64,000 nucleotides of DNA, taken from the NCBI RefSeq assembly GCF_039993895.1, contig NZ_CP121194.1, positions 2,170,001 through 2,234,000 on the forward strand, read 5' to 3'. The DNA comes from Edaphobacter paludis. Its GTDB lineage: Bacteria > Acidobacteriota > Terriglobia > Terriglobales > Acidobacteriaceae. Under the pieces are notes generated by a model that did no database searches, was not told where the DNA came from, and saw nothing but the letters and a program-made list of their open reading frames with translations. Shown piece after piece: positions 27,460 to 37,446 of the stretch (position 1 is its first letter; each line of letters opens with the position of its first letter). The translations under genes were made by a program, and so were the position numbers.

Positions 27460-28304
27460 GATTTTGGCTTAGTACCCGAACGAGGATGACGGTACAAAGG
27501 AACGACTCCCTGGCGTCGGCTGGCTGCTTACGCTGGCACCAGCGACCCCGGACGCAACATAGACTGGCTGTTTGAAGAGCGATGCCTTCTGAGCACTCTC
27601 ACCGCGGCGCTGACGGAATCGAACGCGAGTTTGCGGTTCTACCTCCGCAGGATGTGCAGATCGGACTCATGCCTTCTATCGGATTTCCTTTGTAACTCCA
27701 ATAGACCGGGGGAAAGACTGGCGAAGGTGGACTTTGACGGACTGCTGCCAACGGTGCTCTTTCAGTGCGTCTTCATGAGCTACACCGACCGCTATGTAGT
27801 TTTGGCTCCCTGGTTGATTGATTCGGAAACTTGGCTCTATGAAAGCGAAGATTTGCAGTGCAAGCATCCGAACTCCCATCTTAGGTCTGTCCTGTCGACC
27901 AGGAGACCAATTGGGGCGGGAGAACGCTGTCGACGCTGAACCGGCACCGGCAACCCGGCGCACGCAATCGACCTCGCTCTCGATGAGTGCTTGACCATTC
28001 CCCGCACCGCATCAGCAATCAGTTCCGACCTGTCCAATATCTGGCGACTGACTCAAGTGTGAAGGGATGTTGTAAAGAGTTGGCAAGAATTTGCATACCT
28101 ATGCAAACAGGAGACGGGTGGTCGGCTGGTCGTATTCGTTCCAGGGCCGTCATTTTAGCTAACTTTGACCCGTACCTCATGGAAAGATCCCCATTATTGC
28201 CAGTCATATCCCACTCGCTTGATGTTCATCGAGCTGCGGCTGGCATTCGAATTGCAATGGGGAAAGGAATTAGCCTGCAAAGCTAAACGAACGGGAGGCT
28301 CGGC
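27460..28304. other. no recognised gene
   Basis: Open frames of 66-102 codons exist on both strands (27631-27939 plus, 27676-27963 minus), but neither shows a family motif or a good ribosome site. The area may hold unrecognised decayed members of the conflict cluster to its left. An inverted repeat at 28090-28107 is listed separately. Confidence 0.3.
28090..28107. promoter_or_regulatory. 18-bp near-perfect palindrome
   Basis: TTTGCATA-CC-TATGCAAA, 8-bp arms with a 2-base centre, about 200 bases upstream of the secreted-protein gene at 28305. It has the form of a dimeric repressor site. No regulator gene is adjacent, so the link is unproven. Confidence 0.4.
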
Positions 28305-28748
28305 ATGAGAGCGGTTCTCCTCTTTTTTGCAGTTGTTGCGACGAGTAGTTTAGCTAATGCTCAGGGGCGCGGATGCAGCGCGGTTCTAAACAATATCAAT
28401 GAGGGAGCAGCGCTAATTGAGCAGAGCGCGACTACTTACTGGACGCACCGGGCAAAGTTTGTTGACCTTATCTATGGCCCGTCCAGCCAGGTGGTTCCCA
28501 ATGCCGTGCAAGTTGCGGAGCACGAGAAGAGCGCAGCTGACGTAGAGAAGCAAGCGATGCCAGGCAGAGTGAATAGCCTTAAGGGTCTGCTAACAGCGTT
28601 TAACGCGCAAGGTTGTGATCCTTCACTGCTATTGGTGACTTTTGAGCCGGCGATCAAGCACGGAAAGCGCGTTAATTTCGATCAATTCCCGCCTGAGAGC
28701 GAACTGGAGGAGCAGGCTGGGCCAGGGCCAACCAGAATGCCGCGATAG
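28305..28748 (+). CDS. small secreted protein of unknown function
   Basis: 147 residues, GGAGGC ribosome site seven bases upstream. Residues 1-19 form a signal peptide (MRAVLLFFAVVATSSLANAQ). Two cysteines (about residues 23 and 104) may pair. The middle is helical and charged; the C-terminus is Pro/Glu rich. I recognise no family. Its stop codon lies within the first copy of a 29-30 base tandem duplication, and the giant secreted DUF4082 protein follows 45 bases later, so the pair may form an operon. Confidence 0.65.
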   Translation: MRAVLLFFAVVATSSLANAQGRGCSAVLNNINEGAALIEQSATTYWTHRAKFVDLIYGPSSQVVPNAVQVAEHEKSAADVEKQAMPGRVNSLKGLLTAFNAQGCDPSLLLVTFEPAIKHGKRVNFDQFPPESELEEQAGPGPTRMPR

Positions 28749-28783
28749 CCGCAGGGCCACCCGGAATGCCGCAAATAGCTGCA
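28725..28783 (+). repeat. imperfect tandem duplication, 29 + 30 bases
   Basis: 28725-28753 and 28754-28783 are near-identical (GGGCCA..CC.GAATGCCGC.A.TAGC.GCA). The first copy contains the stop codon of the upstream gene; the second runs up to the ribosome site of the next gene. It probably arose by slippage and sets the spacing between the two genes. Confidence 0.75.
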
Positions 28784-28793
28784 GGAGGCAACA

Positions 28794-31700
28794 ATGAGAA
28801 TCGTGCATGCACTGATTTTTTGTGTGATCTCCTGTCTTGCGAGTACGGTAAACGGTGCATTTGCGCAAAACGCTATTGTCACCGAAAATCAGTTGCCGGG
28901 CACACCCGAGAGCCAGTGGGACCTCGTCGGACCGGGCTCAACAACCCTCCAGGGCTTCGCCACCGACATAAGCGTCAACCATGGCTCTACGATCAATTTT
29001 AAGATTGAGTCCGGGACGGCTAATTGGCGGATCGACATTTACCGGCTTGGTTATTACCAGGGGAACGGCGCCCGGCTGATTACGACTATCAACAAGACGA
29101 GCAAGCAAACTCAGCCGAATCCGGTGACGAATGCGACGACGGGCGAGGTGGACGCGGGCAATTGGGCAGTGACCGCGTCGTGGGCTGTCCCGGCGACCGC
29201 GGTGTCCGGCGTCTACATCGCCCATCTGGTTGACCAAACAAACACCAACAACGAAAACCACATTCCGTTTATCGTTCGTGCTGACGAGTCGACCAGCGAT
29301 ATCGTTTTCCAGACATCGGATACGACATGGCACGCCTACAACGGCTGGGGTGGCGCCAACTTGTACGGCGGCAACGGTCCCGGCGGCGATTCCTCTCCCG
29401 GACGTGCCTACAAAGTGAGCTACAACCGACCAATCGCAACGCGGGACTCGGTCGGAACATACGCCGGTCCCCAGGACTTCCTGTTTGGCGCTGAATTCGC
29501 CGCCATCTTCTGGTTGGAACAAAACGGCTATAACGTCTCATACATAGCCGAGGTCGACACCGCGCGCGCTCCGTCGGTATTAGGTCAACACAAGATATTC
29601 ATGTCGACCGGACATGACGAATATTGGGACACCACCGCAAGAGCGAATATCCAGACGGCGAGGAGCACGAAAGGTCTCAATCTTATCTTCATGAGCGGTA
29701 ACGAAGTTTATTGGAAGACCCGTTGGGAGCCGAGCATCGACGGCAGCAACACACCTTTTCGCACGCTGGTTTGCTACAAGGAGACCCGTTTCAATGCCCC
29801 GCTCGACCCCCTAGACGCAAGCCCGACCTTTGAATGGACCGGAACCTGGCGCGACCCGAGATTCAGCCCGCCTGCGGACGGAGGCAAACCTGAAAACAAC
29901 CTAACCGGCACGATCTTCCAGGTGGATTCATTCCGCGCCGATTCGATCCAGATTCCCTCCTCGATGAGCGGACTGGGGTTTTGGCGCAATACTCCGAACG
30001 TCTCGAAGCTTGCAAATGGCGCGACCTGGAGCCTCACGCAAAACCTTCTCGGGTATGAGTGGGATGGATCCCCGGATAACGGCTTCGCTCCCGCAGGCAT
30101 GATCGACCTCTCATCGACGACACTCGCCGTCAATACATACCTTCTCGATTACGGTACAACGACCGGTAACGGTACGGCGACCCATAATCTGACTTTATAC
30201 CGAGATCCGAGCAGCCACGCTCTCGTATTCGGCGCCGGCACCGTTTTCTGGTCATGGGGGCTGAGCGACGAGCACGATCTCTCGCCAACCCCGAGCGATC
30301 CGGATGTCCAGCAAGCGATGGTCAACCTGCTCGCTGACATGGGTGTTCAGCCGGGCTCGTTGCAGTCGGGACTGATCTCCGCGCTGCAGTCGACGGACAC
30401 AACGCCTCCCATCTCGTCGATCTCGACACCTGTCAACAACGCCAGCTTCGTGGAAGGCCAACCGGTCACGATCAGCGGCGTTGCAAACGACACAGGGGGT
30501 GGGCGGGTCGCCGGCGTCGAGGTATCGCTAGACGGCGGCGCGACCTGGCTCAGGGCTTCCGGTACAACCAATTGGACGCGTACCTGGAACGCGGCCGCTG
30601 GATCGGACACGATCATGTCCCGCGCGACCGACGACAGCCTCAACACTGAAACGCCATCGGGTGGGATCACCGTCAGCGTGGCTGCGCGTTCCAATTTGTT
30701 TGGGAGCACAGCTGTCCCTGATAGCCAAACCGCCGTGGACATGAATTCCGTCGAGCTTGGGGTCAAGTTTTCATCCTCGACCTCAGGGACCATCACCGGC
30801 ATGCGTTTCTGGGAAAATTCCATAAACGGCGGCCCTCACTCCGCGAGTCTGTGGAGCTCGACGGGAACCCTGCTCGCCAGCGCGACTTTTGCCAACGAGA
30901 CAGCGAGCGGCTGGCAGGAGATCCAATTTCCGCAACCCGTTCAAGTCACTGTGGGTACAACCTACGTTGCCTCCTACCACACCGCCCAAGACTATTCCGT
31001 GGCCAGCGGTTATTTTGTCAACCCCACGACCGTGGGGCCTTTGACGGCTCCGTCCAATGCCGGGGTTTATGCCTACAGCAGTTCCCCCGTTTTCCCAACC
31101 AACACTTTCATGTCCGATAACTACTGGGTGGACGTTCTGTTCACCGCTACACAGACAGGTACCCCGCCGACGATAACCAGCCCGTTGACGGCCAGCGGCA
31201 CAGTTGGTACAGCATTCAGCTACCAGATTACGGCGAGTAACACTCCGACCAGCTTCAATGCCACTGGTTTACCTTCCGGGCTCTCGGTAAACACCGGAAC
31301 CGGTCTCATCTCCGGAACGCCCACGGTGGCCGGGAGTTTTAACGTCACGTTGGGCGCTACGAACTCAACGGGAACAGGTACGGCGGCGCTGGCCCTGACG
31401 CTGGCGGCTTCAGGGACGACCGCAACTCTGTTCAACTCCACCGACACACCGAGCATCGTGACGGTAAGCGACCCTCAGGCAGTTAATCTCGGGGTTAAGT
31501 TCCAAGCTTCGACCAATGGCACGATCACCGGCATCCGCTTCTATAAGGGGCCGAAGAACACCGGAACCCATATAGGCGCTCTGTGGACCGCCTCGGGCAC
31601 TCTACTCGCCAGCGCCACATTCACCAACGAGACCGCCAGCGGCTGGCAGCAGGTCAACTTTTCAAAACCGGTCGGCATCACCGGAAACACCACCTATGTC

Positions 31701-31904
31701 GCTTCGTACCACACCAAGACGGGAGAGTATTCGGCCAACGGCAACTACTTAGCCAACGCCCATACGAACGGACTGTTGACCGCCCCGTCGAGCGCCTCGA
31801 TCGGCGGTAACGGGGTTTATGCCTATAGCGGCTCGAACGTCTTCCCGAATAAAACCTACAACGCCAGCAACTACTGGGTCGACGTCGTGTTCGTCTCTCA
31901 ATAG
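28794..31904 (+). CDS. large secreted DUF4082 / dimethylformamidase-like protein
   Basis: 1036 residues with AGGAGGCAACA before the ATG. Signal peptide 1-24. Residues about 25-520 resemble the N,N-dimethylformamidase beta-subunit-like domain (IDIYRLGYYQGNGARLI, MSTGHDEYWDTTARANIQTA, LLGYEWDGSPDNG). Then comes a Big/Ig-like segment (TTPPISSISTPVNNASF), a first DUF4082 (residues ~630-785; GVKFSSSTSGTITGMRFWEN), a putative-Ig He_PIG domain (PPTITSPLTASGTVGTAFSY) and a second DUF4082 (~880-1036), each DUF4082 ending in NYWVDVLF/NYWVDVVF. Extracellular, probably carbohydrate- or surface-related; enzymatic activity unproven. Confidence 0.85.
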   Translation: MRIVHALIFCVISCLASTVNGAFAQNAIVTENQLPGTPESQWDLVGPGSTTLQGFATDISVNHGSTINFKIESGTANWRIDIYRLGYYQGNGARLITTINKTSKQTQPNPVTNATTGEVDAGNWAVTASWAVPATAVSGVYIAHLVDQTNTNNENHIPFIVRADESTSDIVFQTSDTTWHAYNGWGGANLYGGNGPGGDSSPGRAYKVSYNRPIATRDSVGTYAGPQDFLFGAEFAAIFWLEQNGYNVSYIAEVDTARAPSVLGQHKIFMSTGHDEYWDTTARANIQTARSTKGLNLIFMSGNEVYWKTRWEPSIDGSNTPFRTLVCYKETRFNAPLDPLDASPTFEWTGTWRDPRFSPPADGGKPENNLTGTIFQVDSFRADSIQIPSSMSGLGFWRNTPNVSKLANGATWSLTQNLLGYEWDGSPDNGFAPAGMIDLSSTTLAVNTYLLDYGTTTGNGTATHNLTLYRDPSSHALVFGAGTVFWSWGLSDEHDLSPTPSDPDVQQAMVNLLADMGVQPGSLQSGLISALQSTDTTPPISSISTPVNNASFVEGQPVTISGVANDTGGGRVAGVEVSLDGGATWLRASGTTNWTRTWNAAAGSDTIMSRATDDSLNTETPSGGITVSVAARSNLFGSTAVPDSQTAVDMNSVELGVKFSSSTSGTITGMRFWENSINGGPHSASLWSSTGTLLASATFANETASGWQEIQFPQPVQVTVGTTYVASYHTAQDYSVASGYFVNPTTVGPLTAPSNAGVYAYSSSPVFPTNTFMSDNYWVDVLFTATQTGTPPTITSPLTASGTVGTAFSYQITASNTPTSFNATGLPSGLSVNTGTGLISGTPTVAGSFNVTLGATNSTGTGTAALALTLAASGTTATLFNSTDTPSIVTVSDPQAVNLGVKFQASTNGTITGIRFYKGPKNTGTHIGALWTASGTLLASATFTNETASGWQQVNFSKPVGITGNTTYVASYHTKTGEYSANGNYLANAHTNGLLTAPSSASIGGNGVYAYSGSNVFPNKTYNASNYWVDVVFVSQ

Positions 31905-31924
31905 CGGGATTAGACCAATCCGCA

Positions 31925-32311
31925 TCAGGATCGGAGTTGAGGTTGCGGCTGAACCGGAGACAGCGCGTCGGTATGCTTGGGATTTTCCCAAGAGTCGAGG
32001 AAGAATCCGCGGCGCATAGCGTTTGCAAGTAGGTACCTTGCGATTTCGGCTTGAGCGCTGGCCGGTGACCCAGCTGCTGCGATCAGATCGAGGGCACGTT
32101 CGAGTTTGTCCGGCGGATCAGAGAGGTTGACCCCGAGCCACGAGTCAATCGTCTGGGTTGCTGCCTTTGGCAGCCTTCGGACGTGCTTTCCGTAATTGGG
32201 AAGGTATGCTGCCAAGCGACTGGCGGGAAACACATCGGTCAACAAAGGTGATGTGATCATCACTTGCGTTGTTGCAGCAGATACACCTTTCCTTAGGCAC
32301 ACCCCCGTCAT
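31925..32311 (-). CDS. unrecognised open frame, 128 codons
   Basis: The frame has protein-like composition toward its end (KLERALDLIAAAGSPASAQA, EIARYLLANAMRRGFFLDSW) but a poor, Cys/Thr-rich beginning and no clear ribosome site. It may be the C-terminal remnant of a longer gene whose start was lost. Function unknown. Convergent with the DUF4082 gene, 20 bases apart. Confidence 0.35.
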   Translation of the reverse strand: MTGVCLRKGVSAATTQVMITSPLLTDVFPASRLAAYLPNYGKHVRRLPKAATQTIDSWLGVNLSDPPDKLERALDLIAAAGSPASAQAEIARYLLANAMRRGFFLDSWENPKHTDALSPVQPQPQLRS

Positions 32312-32644
32312 CTATTCCGTCGGGCGCCAAGAACGAGCAACGTGTCTGCCATCTCGATGAGTGATAAATCGCCAATGCGCTCATCGAGCGGCCTCATTGG
32401 TAAACATAAGCCGACTCGTCGTTATCCATGCCAATGGTCAGCGGTTGAAACCTGCGGAGATTGCCAGATCCATCCAGGGACCTGCTTCCTCGGTACGCTC
32501 GGTTCTACGCGCTATCTGTGACCGCGGATTCTCTGGGATGATTGGGGCAACATGACAGTCCGCGTCATGTTGTCCGCCACAGCAAACGCGATGTGTGCGG
32601 CGGCTTCCATTCGAGGAGTTCGGGGCCTGCTGGTGGTTTAAAAA

Positions 32645-33000
32645 ATGAGACCTGATCGCTCTTGCGGTCACTATCCGAGATTCGCCCGCGACTCACGGAC
32701 GTTCGCTACGATGACCTCGTGTCCAAGTTCCTGAAACTGCTCGCTTATCCAGATCGAGTGTGTCCCCGCTTCCATCGCAACCCGCGCTGGAGGTATGTCG
32801 GTAAACCATTTTTCGAGGGCCTTCGCGGTGGTCCTAAAGCGGCCTCGATTGACCATTTCTCCATCTTCGTTGAGGGTGCAGTAAATGGCTCCAGACATCT
32901 GCAAGGTCAATACCGATCGTCGTCTCAACTCTGGACCGTCTGCAGGGTACTTCCGCGATGAGGTGCGGTGCCGTCTTCTTCATGGGAAACAGTCTCTCCG
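32645..33000 (-). mobile_element. 5' remnant of an IS110-family transposase
   Basis: Three frames combine into the DEDD transposase N-terminus: TTIGIDLADVWSHLL (first catalytic Asp), YCTLNEDGEMVNRGRFRTT, RVAMEAGTHSIWISEQFQEL, GHEVIVANVRESRA and ISDSDRKSDQV. Two frameshifts are needed (near 32925 and 32690), and the gene stops at about 105 of 340 codons. Neither end shows terminal repeats, as usual for IS110. Inactive. Confidence 0.8.
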
Positions 33001-33237
33001 ATCCGAAGGACCTGCTCATCCCATTTACCGTTATTTATTCTTCCTTGTGGGTATATTGGCGATCTGGCGGTCATCGGCTCACTGCTGTTTGCCATCTTCG
33101 AAAACACCTCAGTAATGCATCCCAGTGCTGAAAGTATTGAATGTAACCAAAGCATCCGGGCCAACATGCTATTCCCATTCATTTTGAGTGGTAATTATCA
33201 GGCTAACGCTTGTTCGGCTTTGCCGAGGATAAATACA

Positions 33238-34806
33238 TCAGGAAAGAGCCCAACCGGAACGGTCTTGTCGCCGTATAAACTGCGCTGCCTGTGGACAATT
33301 TTTCGCAACCATCTTCGGCCCGTCCCATTCGATTTTCTGGCCGACACGCAATGACACGCAGCCCAGCAGCATGATCTCCGCGAGACGCGCGCCGATGTCA
33401 AAGCGCGAGTAGCACATCTGCGGCTTGTTTTCCTTGATAGCAGCGAGCCATTCCTGCGCATGGGCAACAACGAGATTTCCGGGATGAGGGTTGCGAGGAA
33501 TCCTCTCCGGATATTGCGCCATGGCGGGGTGCTCGAGATAGTGGACGAACTTCTCTTCGCCCTTCAGCTTTATGAAGAAATTCGTCCCATAGTCGTCCGG
33601 CGAAAAGACCGTGCCTCCGTCGCCGATCAGCAGACAACCGCTATCGGGAATCTTGCCCTGCAGCGCGAGGATGTCGGCGGTCAGCTCGACCGGGGGCTTG
33701 TTGGTCAGGTCATGGCCTCCACGAAGCGCCGGGTTAGGCTGTCCGCCGTCGTACCACCACAGTGTCACCTGGTCGTGCTCAATCTTTTTGTAATGGTGGA
33801 ACAGATGCGGATGCTCAAAGGGAATGCGGCCTTTGCGCTTGGAAAAAGCGAAGCGGATCTTGGAACCGACGGGATACGATTCCTTGTTCATCTTTCCGAA
33901 AGGCATCGCTTCAATCTCTGTGGGGTAATCGAGATCTAAAGCGCGAAACGGCATATTGACCGTGTGACACGCCATGTCGCCCAGTGCGCCGGTGCCGAAA
34001 TCCTGCCAGCCGCGCCAGTTAAACGGCTCGTAGATTCCATCTCGCCCTTTTGGTTCCCGGCTGCCCTTATAGGGCCGCATGGGAGCCGGGCCAATCCACA
34101 TGTCCCAATCTAATGTCGCAGGAACCGGGTCTTCTCCAGCCGGACGCTCCATTGCCTGCGGCCAAATCGGGCGGTTCGTCCAGACGTGAACTTCGTGCAC
34201 CTGTCCAATGAGCCCGTCCTGAATCGTCTCCACCGCGCGGCGCAAACCGTCCGAGGCGCTGCCCTGATTGCCCATCTGCGTGACAATTTTTCTCTCGTGG
34301 GACATCTTCCGCAGATAGCGCGCCTCATAGATCGTTTGCGTGAGCGGTTTCTGGCAAAATACAGCCTTGTTTCTCTTCATCGCCATCGATGCTGCGATCG
34401 CATGCATATGGTCCGGCGTCGAAACCGTCACCGCATCGATCCGGTCGCCCATCTGATCCAGCATCTGCCGGAAATCTTTGTAAAACTTCGCGCTCGGATA
34501 TTTCTTGGTCTGAGTTTCGTAAGCCACGGAACCTGAATCCACATCGCACAACGCGATGATGTTCTCGCTGGCGCAGGCATCCGTGTCGCTCCGGCCTTTC
34601 CCGCCAATTCCGATGCAGGCGATGTTCAACTTGCTGTTGAGATTCTGTCCGCGCAAAAGCGCAGGCGCGCCAAACGCGAGCGCCCCCGCAGCGAGAGACG
34701 TGGTTTTGATAAATTCACGACGGTCGACACGCGAGAGTTCGGCGGTCTCACCAGCTTTCAGAGAGGGCAACTTTTCGGATGGTTTGGACACGCGTCCATG
34801 ATACAT
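33238..34806 (-). CDS. Gfo/Idh/MocA family oxidoreductase with Tat signal
   Basis: 522 residues. A twin-arginine signal DRREFIKTTSLAAGALAFGA lies near residues 27-46, so a folded, cofactor-loaded enzyme is exported. The Rossmann domain follows (LNIACIGIGGKGRSD near 58-72) with the sugar-oxidoreductase core, including CQKPLTQTIYEAR (catalytic Lys in the EKP-like motif) and GTGALGDMACHTVN. Such secreted family members are common in Acidobacteriota and act on sugars or cyclitols; the substrate is unknown. Intact, with no partner gene on the same strand nearby. Confidence 0.92.
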   Translation of the reverse strand: MYHGRVSKPSEKLPSLKAGETAELSRVDRREFIKTTSLAAGALAFGAPALLRGQNLNSKLNIACIGIGGKGRSDTDACASENIIALCDVDSGSVAYETQTKKYPSAKFYKDFRQMLDQMGDRIDAVTVSTPDHMHAIAASMAMKRNKAVFCQKPLTQTIYEARYLRKMSHERKIVTQMGNQGSASDGLRRAVETIQDGLIGQVHEVHVWTNRPIWPQAMERPAGEDPVPATLDWDMWIGPAPMRPYKGSREPKGRDGIYEPFNWRGWQDFGTGALGDMACHTVNMPFRALDLDYPTEIEAMPFGKMNKESYPVGSKIRFAFSKRKGRIPFEHPHLFHHYKKIEHDQVTLWWYDGGQPNPALRGGHDLTNKPPVELTADILALQGKIPDSGCLLIGDGGTVFSPDDYGTNFFIKLKGEEKFVHYLEHPAMAQYPERIPRNPHPGNLVVAHAQEWLAAIKENKPQMCYSRFDIGARLAEIMLLGCVSLRVGQKIEWDGPKMVAKNCPQAAQFIRRQDRSGWALS

Positions 34807-34948
34807 TGTTCATCGCTGACGCCAACCTTTCAGAGCCTCTCCTTGCGACCAGCCCTGCGTCAGTCCCAAGAAACGTGCATGTCGTCGCTATCCAAAGACC
34901 CTCCAATTGCCCGCAATGACGCCTGAAGTGAGCCGCTCGAATCCAGCC

Positions 34949-35518
34949 TCATCTCGGCAGTTCGTTGAACCCTCGTCCGTTCTGGATCATTGGCACACAT
35001 CTTTCTGCTCGCGCTGATCTAGTTTTTTCCTGCTTAGCGCTTGAGATGTGGAAGATGTATGACTTTCTCCGTCCTGGTGTGAGCACATTGAAGGACGCCT
35101 TCAATGCCGCGTTATTGTTCAACAGGGTCTGCAGTTCCTAGGGAATAGTGTACTCGGACGGCTTCTTGAGTTCTACCTTCTTGCCGGACTGTTCCAGCTT
35201 GATGGCTTCGTAGAAGTAGCTTCTCAGAGGCAACTGCAAGGCTGTTATGTCCTTGATCGAAGTAAATTTTATCCATCTTCCGGTCTGTGTGTGCTCTCCG
35301 GCTTTTTCAAGAACGTGCTTGGGGTCTTTGAGCAGAGCGCCTTTGAAGAACGCCAGCGCGCACGACTCCTTGAGCGGAATTACAATCGCGACGTTTTTCT
35401 TTAGAAATGTGAAGCAGGGTTTGCCCCACTTGAGTTCTTCGGTCAGGTTGCAGCCAAGCGCAATCTCTCGCAGCTTATCCGTTTCCTTCTGCCACCTCTT
35501 TGCGTAGGGAACCTGCAT
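34949..35518 (-). pseudogene. YdeI/DUF1801-type protein, split by one TAG
   Basis: ATG 35518 opens MQVPYAKRWQKETDKLREIA with ELKWGKPCFTFLKKNVAIVI, the DUF1801 core. TAG at 35138-35140 interrupts after EYTIP, but the same frame continues for 62 codons, ELQTLLNNNAALKASFNVLT, PGRRKSYIFHISSAKQEKTR, to TGA at 34949. That tail is the normal C-terminal YdeI/OmpD-associated segment, so the full 189-residue protein is present except for one codon. The first 126 residues may still be made. Confidence 0.8.
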
Positions 35519-35569
35519 CGCTTCCCCTTCCTCTAGATTTCAAATCGCCGCGTTTGTCGCCAACTGAGA

Positions 35570-35725
35570 GGAATCCACAACTGTGGATCGATCCGTACCA
35601 GTCACGTAAGCAAGCGTTCTAGCGGCGATCCGATCATCTTTGCGCCTGCTCTCCCCGATCAGTGGCACGCTGCGCGTGTGCGCCACGATCGCCTCATGTC
35701 CGAACTCGCTAATGCAGGGCCACCT
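35570..35725 (-). mobile_element. second IS110-family transposase scrap
   Basis: About 50 codons on the minus strand read EFGHEAIVAHTRSVPLIGES followed by RRKDDRIAARTLAY, the conserved block after the first Asp in IS110 transposases. It differs from the copy at 32.6 kb (HT-RSVPLIGES against NVRESRAIS), so it derives from a different element. No start or end remains. Confidence 0.65.
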
Positions 35726-35752
35726 GTCAAAGCTTAGGCAGACGGCCTATCA

Positions 35753-36244
35753 CTAGTTGGCTGCGGTAGCCGGATTAGCTGCGAGATTTGGAGCAGAGAT
35801 AAGAACAACGCTTCCCTGGTCATCTGTTTCCATCTTTGTATAGAAGCTGCGAAGTTCAGAATATTCTTTGGGCAAAAAGCCGATCGCACCCAGGGAGTAA
35901 TTTCGACGAACGGTGACGCTTGTAGGAGTGGATGTAGCCGAGATGTCGTAGGCAGCGAAATTCTGAAACGGCAATTTGTCAGCTGGCGGTATAGATTCCA
36001 CCTTCAGTGAAGCCGGGAAACTAACACGAACAGCGTCCTGGTTTAAAAATGGATACTCGAAGTAGACAGGGATATCTCGTTTCATGTGGGGAAAACTTGG
36101 TTTTGCATTGACCTCGAAGATATCGCCAGGGATAATCAGACGCTTGCCCGTGAAAGACGCCATCTCTCCTTTCACTGCCAAATCAACCTGAAGAGGTTGT
36201 TCATAGTCCGCAAGCTTATCAATGGACGATACCTTAACGTTCAT
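35753..36244 (-). pseudogene. C-terminal domain of a DUF3857/transglutaminase-like protein
   Basis: 163 codons, beta-rich, with PLQVDLAVKGEMASFTGKRL, FPHMKRDIPVYFEYPFLNQD and FPASLKVESIPPADKLPFQN. This resembles the C-terminal DUF3858-like domain of large secreted DUF3857/transglutaminase proteins of Acidobacteriota (usually over 600 residues). The N-terminal part is missing, because upstream sequence belongs to an inverted YVTN repeat joined at about 36245. The remaining frame is open but has no proper start. Confidence 0.55.
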
Positions 36245-37068
36245 TCCCTGTGGCGGTGGCGGTAAATCCAGTGACCAACCAGGTCTACGTCGCTAACTAC
36301 AATAGCGCTTCGATGTCGGTGATCAATACCGACGGAACCGGGTTCGATTCCCACCGTCAGCGTGGCAATCAGGGTATTGCTGGTCCGTCGATCACCGATA
36401 CAGAACCACTTTGGTTAGCGACGTAGACCTGGTTGGTGACCGGATTCACGGGAACGCCATAGGGGCTAGTCCCCGCCGCCAACGTCGTGATCACAGTATT
36501 GGTCGCCCCGTTGATCACCGACACCGTGCCGTTACCTCTATTGGTGATGTAGACCTGGTTGGTCACGGAATTCACAGCCACCGCAGCGGGATTGCTTCCC
36601 ACCGTCACCGTCGCGACCACGGTGTTGGTGCCCCCATCGATCACCGTCATGGTATTGCTGCCCTTGTTAGCGACATAAATCTGGTTGGTGACCGAATTCA
36701 CAGCCACCGCATCGGGTTCGCTCCCTACCGTCATCGTCGCGGTGGTATTGGGTGCCCCGGTTAATCATCGTGGCCGTACCACTGGTCTAGTTGGCGATGT
36801 AGATCTCGTTGGTCACTGGATTAACCGCCACCGCAGACGGTGTAGTCCCCACGGACAGGGAGGAGGTAACCGTCTGAGCAGCCAGCTGCCTGTCCGCAAG
36901 AGCTAGCAGCATTAGCACAACAGCAACTTTGAGGGTTGCACGGACCATCCGGCCGGGCCGGATGGGAGAACGAAACAAGCCAAAGAAGCTGGCCATAGAC
37001 CTATCGAGCGAAAGAACAAGACCACCCAACACGCACAAGCGAGCAATGAGCCAACTTATAAACAACAT
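36245..37068 (-). pseudogene. YVTN beta-propeller repeat protein, with stop, frameshifts and local inversion
   Basis: On the minus strand from 37068: signal peptide-like KVAVVLMLLALADRQLAAQ, then blades VGTTPSAVAVNPVTNEIYIA, a TAG at 36787, a frameshift near 36740, and three more blades (VGSEPDAVAVNSVTNQIYVA and copies) to about 36330. The last repeat, at about 36245-36325, reads only on the plus strand (PVAVAVNPVTNQVYVANYNS), so a repeat has been inverted in place. YVTN proteins are cell-surface seven-bladed propellers. Inactive. Confidence 0.8.
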
Positions 37069-37430
37069 ACCTATCCACCTTGAAACGAACGAGGGATCCT
37101 AGGCAGATCAAGAAAGTCAACATCGCAGGGTGGAGGAAGCACAATGCGACACCGGAAGAGACAGTGTAAAGCCAATGCTGGCGAAACATGCGTGTTCGCC
37201 ATACGAATCCAGGCGGAAGACGCAAAACTTCGTCAGCGGGCAAGAAGGAAGAGCAGCAATCCCCTGAGCCCGGAAACAATTTATTGTTCTTGTACCGATA
37301 CAAGGTAGCACGGCATTTTCAGGCCAAAGTCTCCTTGGGATAGAGCAGGTTCATCCCGAACGGAGACTTACTGAGCAGGCAAGACGATCGTTAGCTTTTC
37401 AACCGACGCATACAGGGCGAGTCACTCATT
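37069..37430. other. no recognised gene
   Basis: Minus-strand frames of 64-100 codons are present (for example 37001-37303), but they have no family motifs. Likely spacer or unrecognisable remnants. Confidence 0.3.
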
Positions 37431-37446
37431 GAACCTGAATCTATAC

